Source of the DNA: Tritonibacter litoralis | GTDB taxonomy: Bacteria; Pseudomonadota; Alphaproteobacteria; Rhodobacterales; Rhodobacteraceae | Direction of reading: 5' to 3' | Length of the DNA stretch: 64,000 nt | Assembly: GCF_009496005.1 (NCBI RefSeq) | Contig: NZ_WIBF01000002.1 | Coordinates: 27,503 to 91,502, forward strand | Shown: piece after piece, positions 45,100-53,402 of the stretch | How the letters are laid out: each line of letters opens with the position of its first letter | Numbering within the stretch: the stretch's first letter is position 1 | The notes under the pieces: generated by a model | The model's database searches: none | What the model was told of the DNA's origin: nothing | What the model saw: the letters and a program-made list of their open reading frames with translations, nothing else | Made by a program: the position numbers and the translations under genes

Positions 45100-45253
45100 T
45101 GATCCCGTTCCACTCCAGTTCGACCTGTTGGTCACCACTAGCGTGATGGGAAAGGATTGCGAAACTCTTGCTTTTACCTTGCCTTAATAGATGGGTTTTT
45201 AACCAACTGCGGCAGGGCATCAGACCTGCGAAGGGTGCCTGCAGATGACCAAA

Positions 45254-45287
45254 GAAAAAGGGCCACGCCAAAAGCGTGACCCTTTTT
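45254..45287 (-). terminator. Intrinsic terminator of rpmG
   Basis: CACGC and GCGTG, extended by GGG/CCC and A/T pairs (AAAAAGGG and CCCTTTTT), form a strong symmetrical hairpin. It is 25 bases after the rpmG stop codon on the minus strand and would work in both directions. Confidence 0.85.
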
Positions 45288-45311
45288 GTAATCCAGTCCG
45301 GATCAGAAGGC

Positions 45312-45479
45312 TTATTTGATTTTGCCTTCTTTGTACTCGACGTGCTTGCGCACAACCGGGTCGTACTTGCGGACAACCATCTTCTCGGTCATGGTGCGTG
45401 CGTTTTTCTTGGTCACGTAGAAGTGGCCCGTGCCCGCGGTCGAGTTCAGGCGGATCTTGATTGTGGTCGGCTTCGCCAT
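45312..45479 (-). CDS. rpmG: 50S ribosomal protein L33
   Basis: The 55-residue product starts [20 protein letters not shown] and continues with [14 protein letters not shown], the bacterial L33 sequence, and ends VEYKEGKIK. It has no zinc cysteines, so it is the cysteine-free form. AGGAGA precedes the ATG at 45479. It forms its own transcript, ended by the hairpin at 45254-45287. Confidence 0.97.
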   Translation of the reverse strand: MAKPTTIKIRLNSTAGTGHFYVTKKNARTMTEKMVVRKYDPVVRKHVEYKEGKIK

Positions 45480-45700
45480 GGTGCTTCTCCTGCGTCCGAA
45501 AAGGCAGGGGCCTTTCGGTGAATTCCATATGAGCGTGCGCTTTTAAACGTCGCGCGCGTGGAGTCAATAGGGTGATCCGGGAATTTCCACGGTTTCATCC
45601 ACAATCTTTAACTCTGCCGCAAGGAACTGTCTGATCTGTTTGAAACGCTTGATCCGTATCGGCCTGTCAGCGACCGTACAAGGACGACCCAAGGCGATTT

Positions 45701-46089
45701 GCACAGAAGGCCTGTAAGCCGGGTTCTGTCCGGGGTTGCCCCCTGGACGGTCATTCATCTGCAGCGCCTGTTGCCAGACGCTTCTAGCTGCCAACCCGGT
45801 CCCTCTCGGTCAAAGCGTACCTAGCGGCGGTATCAGTTGCCTGACCTGCCCGCGCGGGGACCCTATTTGGCATTGCTCCAGGTGGGGCTTGCCGTGCCGC
45901 CCCTGTTGCCAGGGGCGCGGTGGGCTCTTACCCCACCGTTTCATCCTTACCCCGACCTGCGAGGCGGTTTCATTTCTGTGGCGCTTTCCGTCGGGTCACC
46001 CCGCCCGGGCGTTACCCGGCACCGTTGCCTTGTGGAGCCCGGACTTTCCTCGCGGCCCATGGGCCACGCGACCGTCCGGCCTTCTGTGC
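45701..46089 (-). ncRNA. rnpB: RNase P RNA (class A)
   Basis: This is the catalytic RNA of RNase P, which removes tRNA leaders. On the minus strand the 5' end reads GCACAGAAGGCCGGAC and the 3' end CCGGCTTACAGGCCTTCTGTGC-like, so the two ends pair (P1). The conserved P4/J region GAGGAAAGTCCGGGCTCC lies at 46034-46051, and ACAGAACCCGGCTTA near 45715-45729 is the other P4 side. Length, about 389 bases, fits the class A form. Ends are estimated from P1 pairing. Confidence 0.95.
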
Positions 46090-46096
46090 GACGGCT

Positions 46097-46125
46097 GGCC
46101 TACGCGCAAATGCAGAGGACGTCAA
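46097..46125 (-). promoter_or_regulatory. Promoter of rnpB
   Basis: On the minus strand TTGACG (46125-46120) and TAGGCC (46102-46097) are separated by 17 bases, and the RNA start would be seven to eight bases later at about 46089. The -35 is close to the TTGAC consensus; the -10 is weak, as is usual in G+C-rich alphaproteobacteria. Confidence 0.6.
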
Positions 46126-46157
46126 TGGAGATCGGGCGCATCAGGGGCTTTACCCCT

Positions 46158-46209
46158 CTGCGTGCGAAGCACGCATTCACCCCAAAGTATTTTTAAAAAG
46201 ATGAAAGCG
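46158..46209. repeat. Hairpin and intergenic repeat, copy 2
   Basis: TGCGTGC and GCACGCA pair around GAA (46158-46174), and a 25-base stretch at 46185-46209 repeats the one at 37956-37980 with one difference. It lies directly after the stop of the AmpD-like gene on the minus strand. Together they probably end that transcript before the rnpB promoter. Confidence 0.55.
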
Positions 46210-46211
46210 AG

Positions 46212-46871
46212 TTACCCGCTTGGGAGTGCTGCAAAATCAGCGGCTGTGAGCGGGCCTGTGGCATGGGGGCGGTGGCGCAGGCGCACGGCGCGCAGGAGGG
46301 TCTGGTTGTCGCAAGGGGCGGTAAACCCTGCCAGGTGCGCGGCGGCGCGAAAACTGGGCCAATTGGCGTCTTGGGCCGTTTGGCCACTGGAGGCCATGGC
46401 CAGGTTCTGGCGAGCAAGGCGGGGCCAGTCGAATTTGGGGCCTGGGTCAAATTTGCGCCCTGGCGCCATGTCAGAGTGGCCGATGATACCGCGGGCCGGG
46501 ATTGCCCAGCGGGTTTGGATCTGCGTCAGCACGCGTTCCAGCTGCCGCATCTGTGGCTCTGGGAAAGGATGTGCGCCGGTATTGTCCAGTTCGATGCCAA
46601 TGGAACGGGAGTTGATGTCGCCCTCGCCTGCCCATTCGCCGACACCTGCGTGCCAGGCGCGCATGTCCTCATCCACCAGTTGCCACAGGGTTCCTGTGCG
46701 GCTGATCAGATAATGGGCCGAGACCTCGGCCACAGGGTCACAGAGGCGATCCAATGCGGCCGTGGCACTGGTCATTGCCGTGTAGTGAATGACCACCAAG
46801 GAGGGGGTAAGCCCGTCGCGGCGCGGACCGAAATTGGGACTGGGGTGCTGGATCGGTGTCAGCGACTCCAC
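46212..46871 (-). CDS. AmpD-like N-acetylmuramoyl-L-alanine amidase
   Basis: The enzyme would cleave the bond between muramic acid and L-alanine in anhydro-muropeptides during cell wall recycling. The product, about 219 residues, has the amidase_2 zinc ligands in LVVIHYTAM, VSAHYLIS, AWHAGVGEWAG and IIGHSDMAPGRKFDPGP. The N-terminus is uncertain: a GTG at 46871 lies just after the stop of the upstream lipoprotein gene, and an in-frame TTG at 46889 overlaps it. Either way translation is coupled to the upstream gene. A signal peptide is absent, as in the cytoplasmic AmpD group. Confidence 0.88.
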   Translation of the reverse strand: MESLTPIQHPSPNFGPRRDGLTPSLVVIHYTAMTSATAALDRLCDPVAEVSAHYLISRTGTLWQLVDEDMRAWHAGVGEWAGEGDINSRSIGIELDNTGAHPFPEPQMRQLERVLTQIQTRWAIPARGIIGHSDMAPGRKFDPGPKFDWPRLARQNLAMASSGQTAQDANWPSFRAAAHLAGFTAPCDNQTLLRAVRLRHRPHATGPLTAADFAALPSG

Positions 46872-46875
46872 CGGA

Positions 46876-47679
46876 TCAGCGATTGCCAACGGCCAAGCGG
46901 AAGGGGCGCGGATCCCAACCGCAGGCGTAACCGTCGCCATCCGGGTCCAGCGCCTTGCGGTCACGCTCTGGGCCGCCAAGGCGCAGGAATTCGGTCTGGG
47001 CCTCGTCACCGGACCGGAACTGGGCGCAGTTGCGTTCAGACCGGGCACGCAGGTTGACCCCGGCACGGCTGTAGATACGGGTGCCTTTTGGGTGCGATGT
47101 CGCAAGGGCGAAGCGCACGATATTGGGGTCCCCTGCCCCATCGCGCTGTGGCAAGGCGGTGGGCGCGACCTGTTCGAATTGTTCGCGGTTGCGCTGCAGC
47201 CGTTCTGCATCGCTTTCGATGGATTGACGTGAGGAGACCGCGCCAAAGTCGTTTTCATCCGAAATGCCCGGATTCCCGATCAGCTGCGGGGCCGGGTTGG
47301 AGGGGCTGGCCTGCACGGGCGAGACGCCAGAGTTGTCTTGGGCGGCGGTCAGGGCCGCTGCCGCCTCGCGCGCGATATCATCGCTGGAGGCCGTGGTTAC
47401 CGTGCGGGTTTGATTGGGCGGCACATAAGGCGTAGGCGCAGGTGTGGAATTGCCAAAATCCGCCACCGACTGGGCCGGACGGCCCGAGGCCGATGGCAGG
47501 CTTTCGGTTGAGATCTGAGCGGGGGGAACCAGAGGCTCTCCGGTGATGGTTGTTCCGGGCGCAGGTGGCTGGCTGTCAAAGGGATCCAGCACCCCCGCCC
47601 CGCTGTCTGGCACCGTCGGGTCACAGGCCGCAAGGGCAAGGATCGAAGTGAGGACGAACGGGACGGCAATGAGGCGCAT
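46876..47679 (-). CDS. Lipoprotein with C-terminal Excalibur-type domain
   Basis: The 267-residue product starts MRLIAVPFVLTSILALAAC, with a lipobox cysteine. A long proline-, serine- and alanine-rich linker (residues about 20-190) follows, then a C-terminal domain with RNCAQFRSGDEAQTEFLRLG and LDPDGDGYACGWDPRPF, resembling the Excalibur calcium-binding repeat (DxDxDGxxCE), here ending in CGWDP. It would sit on a membrane with the calcium site at the end of a flexible arm. It is coupled to the amidase gene, suggesting a joint cell wall role. Confidence 0.82.
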   Translation of the reverse strand: MRLIAVPFVLTSILALAACDPTVPDSGAGVLDPFDSQPPAPGTTITGEPLVPPAQISTESLPSASGRPAQSVADFGNSTPAPTPYVPPNQTRTVTTASSDDIAREAAAALTAAQDNSGVSPVQASPSNPAPQLIGNPGISDENDFGAVSSRQSIESDAERLQRNREQFEQVAPTALPQRDGAGDPNIVRFALATSHPKGTRIYSRAGVNLRARSERNCAQFRSGDEAQTEFLRLGGPERDRKALDPDGDGYACGWDPRPFRLAVGNR

Positions 47680-47734
47680 GGGAAAGACCTGTTTCTGGAA
47701 TGCTCGGATGGTTGTTTTTAGGTTTTCTTGAGTG

Positions 47735-49222
47735 TTACCACCACTTGGACGGTTTGGCCACAAATCCAGTGGCCTGTTCCAGCGCGTAAGCGGTGTTCAG
47801 CAAATCACCTTCTTCCCATGGCTTGCCGATGAGCTGCAGCCCAAGCGGCAGGCCTTGGCTATTGAGACCCGCAGGCACTGCAACACCGGGCAGGCCTGCA
47901 AGGTTCAGCGTGACCGAGAAGACGTCCTGGAGATACATTTCCACCGGATCGGCGGAGGCCATATCGCCCAGTCCAAAGGCTGCAGAGGGTGTCACCGGCG
48001 CCAGGATCGCGTCGATGCCAGCGGCAAAGGCGTCCTCGAAGTCCTTTTTGATCAGGGTGCGAACGCGGCGGGCGCGGTTGTAATAGGCGTCATAAAAACC
48101 CGCCGACAGCACATAGGTGCCAACCATGATCCGGCGCTGGGTTTCCGGGCCAAACCCTTGGGCGCGGGTTTTCTCATACATCTCGGTGATGCCGTCGCCT
48201 GCATCCAGCGTGGCACGATGTCCATAGCGGACACCGTCATACCGGGCGAGGTTTGAGGAGGCTTCCGCAGGGGCAATCACGTAATAGGCAGGCAGCGCGT
48301 ATTTGGTGTGCGGCAGGGAGATATCAACGATTTCCGCACCGGCAGCTTTGAGCTTGTCGGCGCCTTCGTTCCACAGTTTTTCAATGGATGCGGGCATGCC
48401 ATCAACGCGGTATTCCTTGGGTAGGCCGATTTTCTTGCCCCGGATGTCTCCGGTCAGCAGCGCTTCGAAATCCGGCACGGCCAGATCTGCGGAGGTGCTG
48501 TCTTTTGGGTCGTGACCGGCCATGGCGCCCAGCATGATCGCTGCGTCGCGTACGGTTTTGGTCATCGGGCCCGCTTGATCCAGAGAGGAGGCATATGACA
48601 CCACACCCCAGCGCGAGCAGCGGCCATAGGTCGGTTTGATGCCAACGGTGCCGGTAAAGGCCGCCGGCTGACGGATCGAGCCGCCGGTGTCGGTGCCGGT
48701 TGCCGCCAGACAGAGGTCCGCCGCCACAGCCGCCGAAGAACCGCCAGAGGAGCCGCCCGGTGTCAACTGAGTGTCATCACCGTCACGTTTCCACGGGTTC
48801 ACGGCCGGGCCGTAGCACGAGCTCTCATTCGAGGAGCCCATGGCGAATTCGTCCATGTTCAACTTGCCCAGCATCACCGCGCCTGCGTCGCGCAGGTTCT
48901 GGGTGACGGTGGATTCATATTCAGGCTTGAACCCTTTTAGGATGTTGGACCCTGCTTGGCTGTCGACACCTTCGGTACAGAACACGTCCTTGATCCCGAT
49001 CGGCAGGCCGCACATGGCAGGCGCGTCGCCTGTTTTCAGGCGTTCATCCGCAGCCTTGGCACGGTCCAGCGCGATGTCGGGTGTTTTGTGGACAAAGGCG
49101 TTCAGCGCATCGGCGGCATCTGCCGCAGCAAGACAGGCTTGGGTCAGTTCAACCGATGTGGTTTCACCCTTGCGCAGCAGGTCGCGGGCCTCGGCGAGGC
49201 CAAGTTTGTTCAGATCGCTCAT
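47735..49222 (-). CDS. gatA: Glutamyl-tRNA(Gln)/aspartyl-tRNA(Asn) amidotransferase subunit A
   Basis: GatA releases ammonia from glutamine for the amidation of misacylated tRNA. The 495-residue amidase-signature protein has the catalytic lysine early on (LPIGIKDV), the serine-rich [18 protein letters not shown] and [15 protein letters not shown], with the Ser-cis-Ser-Lys triad. Length is normal. It starts three bases after the gatC stop. gatB, the third subunit, is not in the window, as in several alphaproteobacteria. Confidence 0.97.
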   Translation of the reverse strand: MSDLNKLGLAEARDLLRKGETTSVELTQACLAAADAADALNAFVHKTPDIALDRAKAADERLKTGDAPAMCGLPIGIKDVFCTEGVDSQAGSNILKGFKPEYESTVTQNLRDAGAVMLGKLNMDEFAMGSSNESSCYGPAVNPWKRDGDDTQLTPGGSSGGSSAAVAADLCLAATGTDTGGSIRQPAAFTGTVGIKPTYGRCSRWGVVSYASSLDQAGPMTKTVRDAAIMLGAMAGHDPKDSTSADLAVPDFEALLTGDIRGKKIGLPKEYRVDGMPASIEKLWNEGADKLKAAGAEIVDISLPHTKYALPAYYVIAPAEASSNLARYDGVRYGHRATLDAGDGITEMYEKTRAQGFGPETQRRIMVGTYVLSAGFYDAYYNRARRVRTLIKKDFEDAFAAGIDAILAPVTPSAAFGLGDMASADPVEMYLQDVFSVTLNLAGLPGVAVPAGLNSQGLPLGLQLIGKPWEEGDLLNTAYALEQATGFVAKPSKWW

Positions 49223-49225
49223 GTC

Positions 49226-49513
49226 TTACTCCACCACTTTTGGGACCGCAAAGAACCCCTCGCGGGAATCGGGGGCATTGGCCAGTACCTTGGCCTGCTG
49301 ATCGCCATCGGTGACCACATCTTCGCGCCGTTTCAAGCGCTGGGGCGTGACCGAGGTCATCGGCTCGACCCCTTCGACATCCACTTCGTTCAACTGCTCG
49401 ATAAAGCCCAGGATATTGTTGAACTCGGTCGCAAGCGCCGGAAGCGCATCATCTTCGACCTTGATCCGGGCCAGTTTCGCCACTTTGGCGGCGGTGCTTT
49501 GGTCAATCGACAT
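49226..49513 (-). CDS. gatC: Amidotransferase subunit C
   Basis: The 95-residue product starts SIDQSTAAKVAKLARIKVED and has FNNILGFIEQLNEVDVEGVEP and a C-terminal EGFFAVPKVVE, the standard GatC sequence. GatC wraps GatA and GatB together. It is directly upstream of gatA. The ceramidase-family gene upstream ends 30 bases before. Confidence 0.96.
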   Translation of the reverse strand: MSIDQSTAAKVAKLARIKVEDDALPALATEFNNILGFIEQLNEVDVEGVEPMTSVTPQRLKRREDVVTDGDQQAKVLANAPDSREGFFAVPKVVE

Positions 49514-49543
49514 GGATTACCCTCATCTTTTGTTACTGGGCAT

Positions 49544-50239
49544 TTACCCCTCTCGCGCGTCACTCGCAAGGGTTGGTGAGGGCTGATCGCCGCTTTGGCT
49601 GCGCCAGGCGCGCCCATAGACCACAATCATCCACCCCAGCATCACTGCATTTAGGATATGCCACATGAAATGTGTCCCCTGCGGGAAGATCTGGCACAGC
49701 GGTTCATCCAGCGTGCGCAGGGTCATCGACAGGACCAAGATCGCCGCGCCAATGCAGAACCCTTGGGCCAACTGCGGCATCCGGCGGGACAGGTACAGCG
49801 CATAGAGCAGGATCAACAGGGGCACCGGCCCATAGACCGCCGAGCTGCCCAGACCCGGAAGCATCTGAAACATCGGCAAGGTCAACGCATAAAAGGGAAA
49901 GAACAACGCGGTGAGCCCATAGGCATAGGCGGGCCGCAATCGCAGGATGTCGCGGTTGATCGCAAAGATGAACACCAGGACAAATCCCGCAATCGGCGTC
50001 ACATCCGCAATCATCGCCCAGATCACCGCATGGGTGTGGAACAGATATGAGCCGACCCCGATCACCGCCTCGATCCCGCACAAGGCTGCGGTCATCGGCG
50101 CGCGGTGCTGCTTTTCCAGGCGCCAGACCAGCAGGGCGACAATCACAAAGGCGAGATTGGTGACCGCATTCCAAGGCTCTGCCCAGTAATGGGGGTCCAG
50201 ACGCTCACAATAGGCATCGACATATCTGTTCAGCTCCAT
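49544..50239 (-). CDS. Ceramidase-superfamily membrane protein
   Basis: The 231-residue protein has seven hydrophobic segments. The zinc-binding residues of the alkaline ceramidase/PAQR superfamily are visible: YCERLDP and EPWNAVTNLAF near the start, GSYLFHTHAVIWAMIADV in the middle, and GTHFMWHILNAVMLGW at the end. A membrane amidohydrolase acting on ceramide-like or other acyl-amide lipids is plausible; no sphingolipid gene is seen nearby. The ATG at 50239 has AGGAG upstream. It lies on the same strand as gatC but is probably unrelated in function. Confidence 0.85.
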   Translation of the reverse strand: MELNRYVDAYCERLDPHYWAEPWNAVTNLAFVIVALLVWRLEKQHRAPMTAALCGIEAVIGVGSYLFHTHAVIWAMIADVTPIAGFVLVFIFAINRDILRLRPAYAYGLTALFFPFYALTLPMFQMLPGLGSSAVYGPVPLLILLYALYLSRRMPQLAQGFCIGAAILVLSMTLRTLDEPLCQIFPQGTHFMWHILNAVMLGWMIVVYGRAWRSQSGDQPSPTLASDAREG

Positions 50240-50307
50240 CACGCTCTCCTGGCATATTTCTGAGCACATGTCTGGATCATCCTAGGTCCAAAACGGAGAA
50301 AGACGCT

Positions 50308-51000
50308 ATGAATATTATCTGGTTAGGGCATGCGAGTTTTCGGCTGGAGAGCGGTAGCACAGTACTGCTGATTGACCCCTGGCTGACCGGCAATCCAATG
50401 TTGAGCGAGGATCAGCACGCGGCCGCCACAGAGGGCGCGACCCATATCCTGCTTACACATGCGCATTTTGATCACTCTGCCGATATTGTCAATTTGGCCA
50501 AATCGCTGAACGTGCCGGTTGTGGGCCAATATGATCTGATGAGCTATTGGGGCGAGGCCGAGAGCATCGAAACCGTTGGCTTCAACAAAGGCGGCACAGT
50601 GGATCTGGACGGTATCAAGGTCTCCATGGTGGCGGCGTCTCACAGTTCCACCTTCGGGTCAGCCGATGGGCCAAAAACCGGCGGAACCGAGGTTGGTTTT
50701 ATGATCGAGGTGGAGGGCAAGACCGTCTATGTCTCGGGCGACACGGACATTATGGCCGACATGCAGTGGATGGGCGATTTCTATAAGCCCGAGATCGGTA
50801 TCCTGTCAGCGGGTGGCCATTTTACCATGGGGATGAAGGGCGCGGCCTATGCGGCCAAGCGGTATTTCAATTTCAAGACGGTGATCCCCTGCCATTACAA
50901 GACCTTCCCGCTGCTTGAGCAGAGCGCCGACGCATTGGCCGCCGCCCTGCCTGAGGTCGATGTGGTGGAACCTGAGGTTCTGAAGCCAATCACGCTTTGA
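50308..51000 (+). CDS. UPF0173 metal-dependent hydrolase
   Basis: The 230-residue protein has the metallo-beta-lactamase fold: WLGHASFRLESG, LLTHAHFDHSADI (HxHxDH), then SGDTDIMADMQ and a final CHYKTFP. UPF0173 proteins such as this are widespread and their substrates are unknown. GGAGAAAG precedes the ATG. Its last 11 bases overlap the 3' end of the convergent tag gene. Confidence 0.93.
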   Translation: MNIIWLGHASFRLESGSTVLLIDPWLTGNPMLSEDQHAAATEGATHILLTHAHFDHSADIVNLAKSLNVPVVGQYDLMSYWGEAESIETVGFNKGGTVDLDGIKVSMVAASHSSTFGSADGPKTGGTEVGFMIEVEGKTVYVSGDTDIMADMQWMGDFYKPEIGILSAGGHFTMGMKGAAYAAKRYFNFKTVIPCHYKTFPLLEQSADALAAALPEVDVVEPEVLKPITL

Positions 51001-51607
51001 GCTGAGGCCGCTTGAAGGCCGCACGCGCCTGATCCACCTCAGCGCGGATGCTGCAGCCTTCCGCGTGATCATTGATCAGCCCCATCGCCTGCATAAAGGC
51101 AAAGCAGGTGGTGGGGCCCACAAATTTCCACCCTCGTTTCTTCAACGCCTTGGACAGGGCCACGGATTCGGGGCTGGTGGTCTGGGTCTGCGGCGGTGGC
51201 AGGGTTTTGGGATCCGGCTCAAACGACCAGAAAAACGCCGCGAGGGATCCCGCCTCTGCTTCCAGCTCAATGGCGCGGGCGGCATTGTTGATCACCGCCT
51301 TGATCTTGCCCCGGTGCCGCACAATGCCTGCGTTTTGCAAAAGCGCTGCGATCTCGGCCTCCCCAAAGGTAGCCACTTTACGGTAGTCAAACCCATGAAA
51401 CGCCGCGCGAAAGTTTTCGCGTTTGTCCAAAATCGTGCGCCAGCTGAGGCCGGACTGAAAGCTTTCGAGGCAGACTTTCTCAAACAGGCGAACGTCATCG
51501 CCCACGGGAAAGCCCCATTCGCGGTCGTGATACTCCAGAAATCCTGGAGCGCCCCCGGCCCATTTGCAGCGATCTTGGCCGTCCGGCGCGCGATAAAGGT
51601 CTGTCAT
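50990..51607 (-). CDS. tag: DNA-3-methyladenine glycosylase I
   Basis: Tag removes 3-methyladenine from DNA. The 205-residue product has RCKW near residue 14, YHDREWGFPV near residue 28, and the C-terminal NDHAEGC, which give the Cys-His/His-Cys zinc site known from E. coli Tag. SGLSWRTILDKRENFR is the helix-hairpin-helix region. Length is normal. It overlaps the convergent UPF0173 gene by 11 bases and starts three bases after the YciI-like gene's stop codon on the same strand. Confidence 0.95.
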   Translation of the reverse strand: MTDLYRAPDGQDRCKWAGGAPGFLEYHDREWGFPVGDDVRLFEKVCLESFQSGLSWRTILDKRENFRAAFHGFDYRKVATFGEAEIAALLQNAGIVRHRGKIKAVINNAARAIELEAEAGSLAAFFWSFEPDPKTLPPPQTQTTSPESVALSKALKKRGWKFVGPTTCFAFMQAMGLINDHAEGCSIRAEVDQARAAFKRPQLKA

Positions 51608-51610
51608 GTG

Positions 51611-51901
51611 TTATGCGTCTTTCAGAAAATTCAGCCGCGCATCGGTGCGGGCGGGGATCATTTCGACGATTTCCGGCACCGCAACACCGTGGATCACAAA
51701 GGGGTCTTGGTTCACGAAATCTGCCAGCTCCGCAGCGGTGCAGTTGTAAGCCCAGATACCACCGCCCTGTTTGTCAACCAGTGTCCCCACGGCCAGAAAC
51801 AGCCCACGTTCGAAACCTTGGGCGATCCAGGCGCGATGGGCCTCCATATGGTCCGCAGCAGCGGCGCGATTGTCAGAGAGGCGCAGAACAACGTTAAACA
51901 T
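51611..51901 (-). CDS. YciI-family small protein
   Basis: The 96-residue protein is a YCII-related dimeric alpha/beta-barrel: MFNVVLRLSDNRAAAADHME, then HRAWIAQGFERGLFLAVG and FVNQDPFVIHGVA. A possible catalytic His-Asp pair is present (HMEAHR, QDPF). The ATG at 51901 has AAGGAAA upstream and is two bases after the TetR stop, so the two are coupled. Its substrate is unknown. Confidence 0.9.
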   Translation of the reverse strand: MFNVVLRLSDNRAAAADHMEAHRAWIAQGFERGLFLAVGTLVDKQGGGIWAYNCTAAELADFVNQDPFVIHGVAVPEIVEMIPARTDARLNFLKDA

Positions 51902-51903
51902 GA

Positions 51904-52488
51904 TCAATTTCCTTCTTGCGTAAATTCAGACGCCGCAGCAGCGGCGTAGTCGAGCATCAAAACAACTTCACCATCGATAAACTCATCATCTTGGAGGGCC
52001 TGTGACAGCGTCGCCACGCCCTGGCTGCGGGCCAGCAAATGGCGCGCGTGCCGCAAAGCAGTGGGCGCATCACAGCCCATTTCTTGGAACTGTTCTGCCA
52101 GCCAATCGCCAAACATGGAAAACAGCGCATTGGCGCGGCTTTGGCTCACGTGGTTTAACTTGCCCAATTCGGACACCAGCGATCCCACGGGGCAACCAAA
52201 CTGCGTGATCTTGGCCCGGTTGCGGATCAGAATGCGGATAAAGCAGCCGATCCGGTCCAGTGGCGTTTGCCCCTGCGCATCCCAGGTTTCCATCATCCCT
52301 TTGGTCTTGGCAATGCGGCGGTCGATGACCGCATCCAGGATCTCATCCTTGGTTTTGAAGTGATGATAGAAATTCCCCCGCGAAATCCCAACGGCGCCTG
52401 CAATATCGGCAAAAGACGTTGCTTCGAACCCTTGCTCATAAAACAGGGTATCCGCGGCCTGGGCGATCTTTTCACGGGTGGATGACAT
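51904..52488 (-). CDS. TetR-family transcriptional regulator
   Basis: The 194-residue protein has an N-terminal TetR helix-turn-helix (TSFADIAGAVGISRGNFYHH, then FKTKDEIL at about residues 24-51) and a TetR C-terminal domain with CPVGSLVSELGKLNH, typical of the TetR_C_11 group of small aldehyde/electrophile sensors (with a cysteine that may sense). Two palindromes lie just upstream at 52502-52543. It heads a short transcript with the YciI gene and perhaps tag. Confidence 0.92.
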   Translation of the reverse strand: MSSTREKIAQAADTLFYEQGFEATSFADIAGAVGISRGNFYHHFKTKDEILDAVIDRRIAKTKGMMETWDAQGQTPLDRIGCFIRILIRNRAKITQFGCPVGSLVSELGKLNHVSQSRANALFSMFGDWLAEQFQEMGCDAPTALRHARHLLARSQGVATLSQALQDDEFIDGEVVLMLDYAAAAASEFTQEGN

Positions 52489-52501
52489 GAGTGTGCGAAT
52501 C

Positions 52502-52543
52502 CTAGGACAGTTGACCTAGAGATGATATAGGACAGATGTCCTA
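52502..52543. promoter_or_regulatory. Two operator-like palindromes before tetR
   Basis: CTAGGACAGTTGACCTAG (52502-52519, one mismatch between arms) and TAGGACAGATGTCCTA (52528-52543, seven-base perfect arms) share the TAGGACA half-site. They are 14 bases upstream of the TetR start, so they are likely the binding sites of that regulator on its own promoter. Confidence 0.65.
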
Positions 52544-52565
52544 GGGCGCGCAAGGTGACAATGGA

Positions 52566-53402
52566 TCAAACCCGATCGCGAGCTTGGTCGAAGGTTTGTA
52601 AATGCTGGAATTCAACAGGCTTTATTGTGCCCGCCCGTGCCTGCCAGAAGATCGACAATGTGACCTTGGCCACGGCCCAGGACAGCAGATGGCGCGGGGT
52701 CACGCCCAGCGCGGCCGCCCAGACCGGCGCGATGCGCAAGGTTCGGGGGACATCCGTGGTCCAGTCCGGTTGTTTGCGTGGGTGGCGGAAGGCATTGGCC
52801 AGCTCATAGGCCGGATCCCCCAGCATCCCCTTAGCGTCAAAGGCACAATAACCGCGCGCGGTGTTCAGGACATTGTCGTGATGCAGATCTCCGTGCAGGG
52901 GCACCCGGTCCGTCTGGGCCTGCAACAGAGTTTGAGCCAGCACGCGTCCTGTGGTGAACTGCATATTCTGCGCGGCCGTGAACCCAGCCGGGACCGGGGC
53001 GTCAAACATCGGCTGGAACACCTGTTCCAATGGCAAAAGCCCCGCGGTGGATTGTGCCGTGTTTTGCAGCCTTTGGGCCACCTCCCCCAGGATCTGCGCA
53101 GCGGCCATGTCGTGACCTGAGCGCGCATAATCGCCCAGCGACGGGCCGGGCAGATCCTCCATCAACACCGCACGGCCCTGCACACGATAAATCCGAGCGG
53201 CGGATTGGCCCTGAAACTGGTCAAGATAGGCAAAGCCCGCCGCTTCGTTTCCCATATCAGTGTGATAGGCTTTTAAAACAGCGGGCTGGCCGTTGGGTTG
53301 CACAACCCGCCAAACGTCCGAGACACGGTGGCTCTGCAAACAGGACAGAAGTGTGACATCAAAGATCTGCGCCGCGGATAGGATCGACGCAGAGGCCTTC
53401 AT
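52566..53402 (-). CDS. APH-type kinase (aminoglycoside/hydroxyurea resistance family)
   Basis: The 278-residue protein has the kinase elements of the small-molecule phosphotransferases: PAVLKAYH (lysine), LMEDLPGPSLGDY, LHGDLHHDNVL (catalytic Asp) and FDAKGMLGDPAYELANAFRH. The last pair is the pattern of streptomycin/hydroxyurea phosphotransferase-like (APH_6_hur) proteins. A true antibiotic target is not certain. Its ATG overlaps the tadA stop codon by four bases. Confidence 0.88.
   Translation of the reverse strand: MKASASILSAAQIFDVTLLSCLQSHRVSDVWRVVQPNGQPAVLKAYHTDMGNEAAGFAYLDQFQGQSAARIYRVQGRAVLMEDLPGPSLGDYARSGHDMAAAQILGEVAQRLQNTAQSTAGLLPLEQVFQPMFDAPVPAGFTAAQNMQFTTGRVLAQTLLQAQTDRVPLHGDLHHDNVLNTARGYCAFDAKGMLGDPAYELANAFRHPRKQPDWTTDVPRTLRIAPVWAAALGVTPRHLLSWAVAKVTLSIFWQARAGTIKPVEFQHLQTFDQARDRV

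Noticed and set aside
45736-46713. Plus-strand frames, up to 325 codons, across 45736-46713.
   Set aside because: They run through RNase P RNA and the antisense of the amidase gene.
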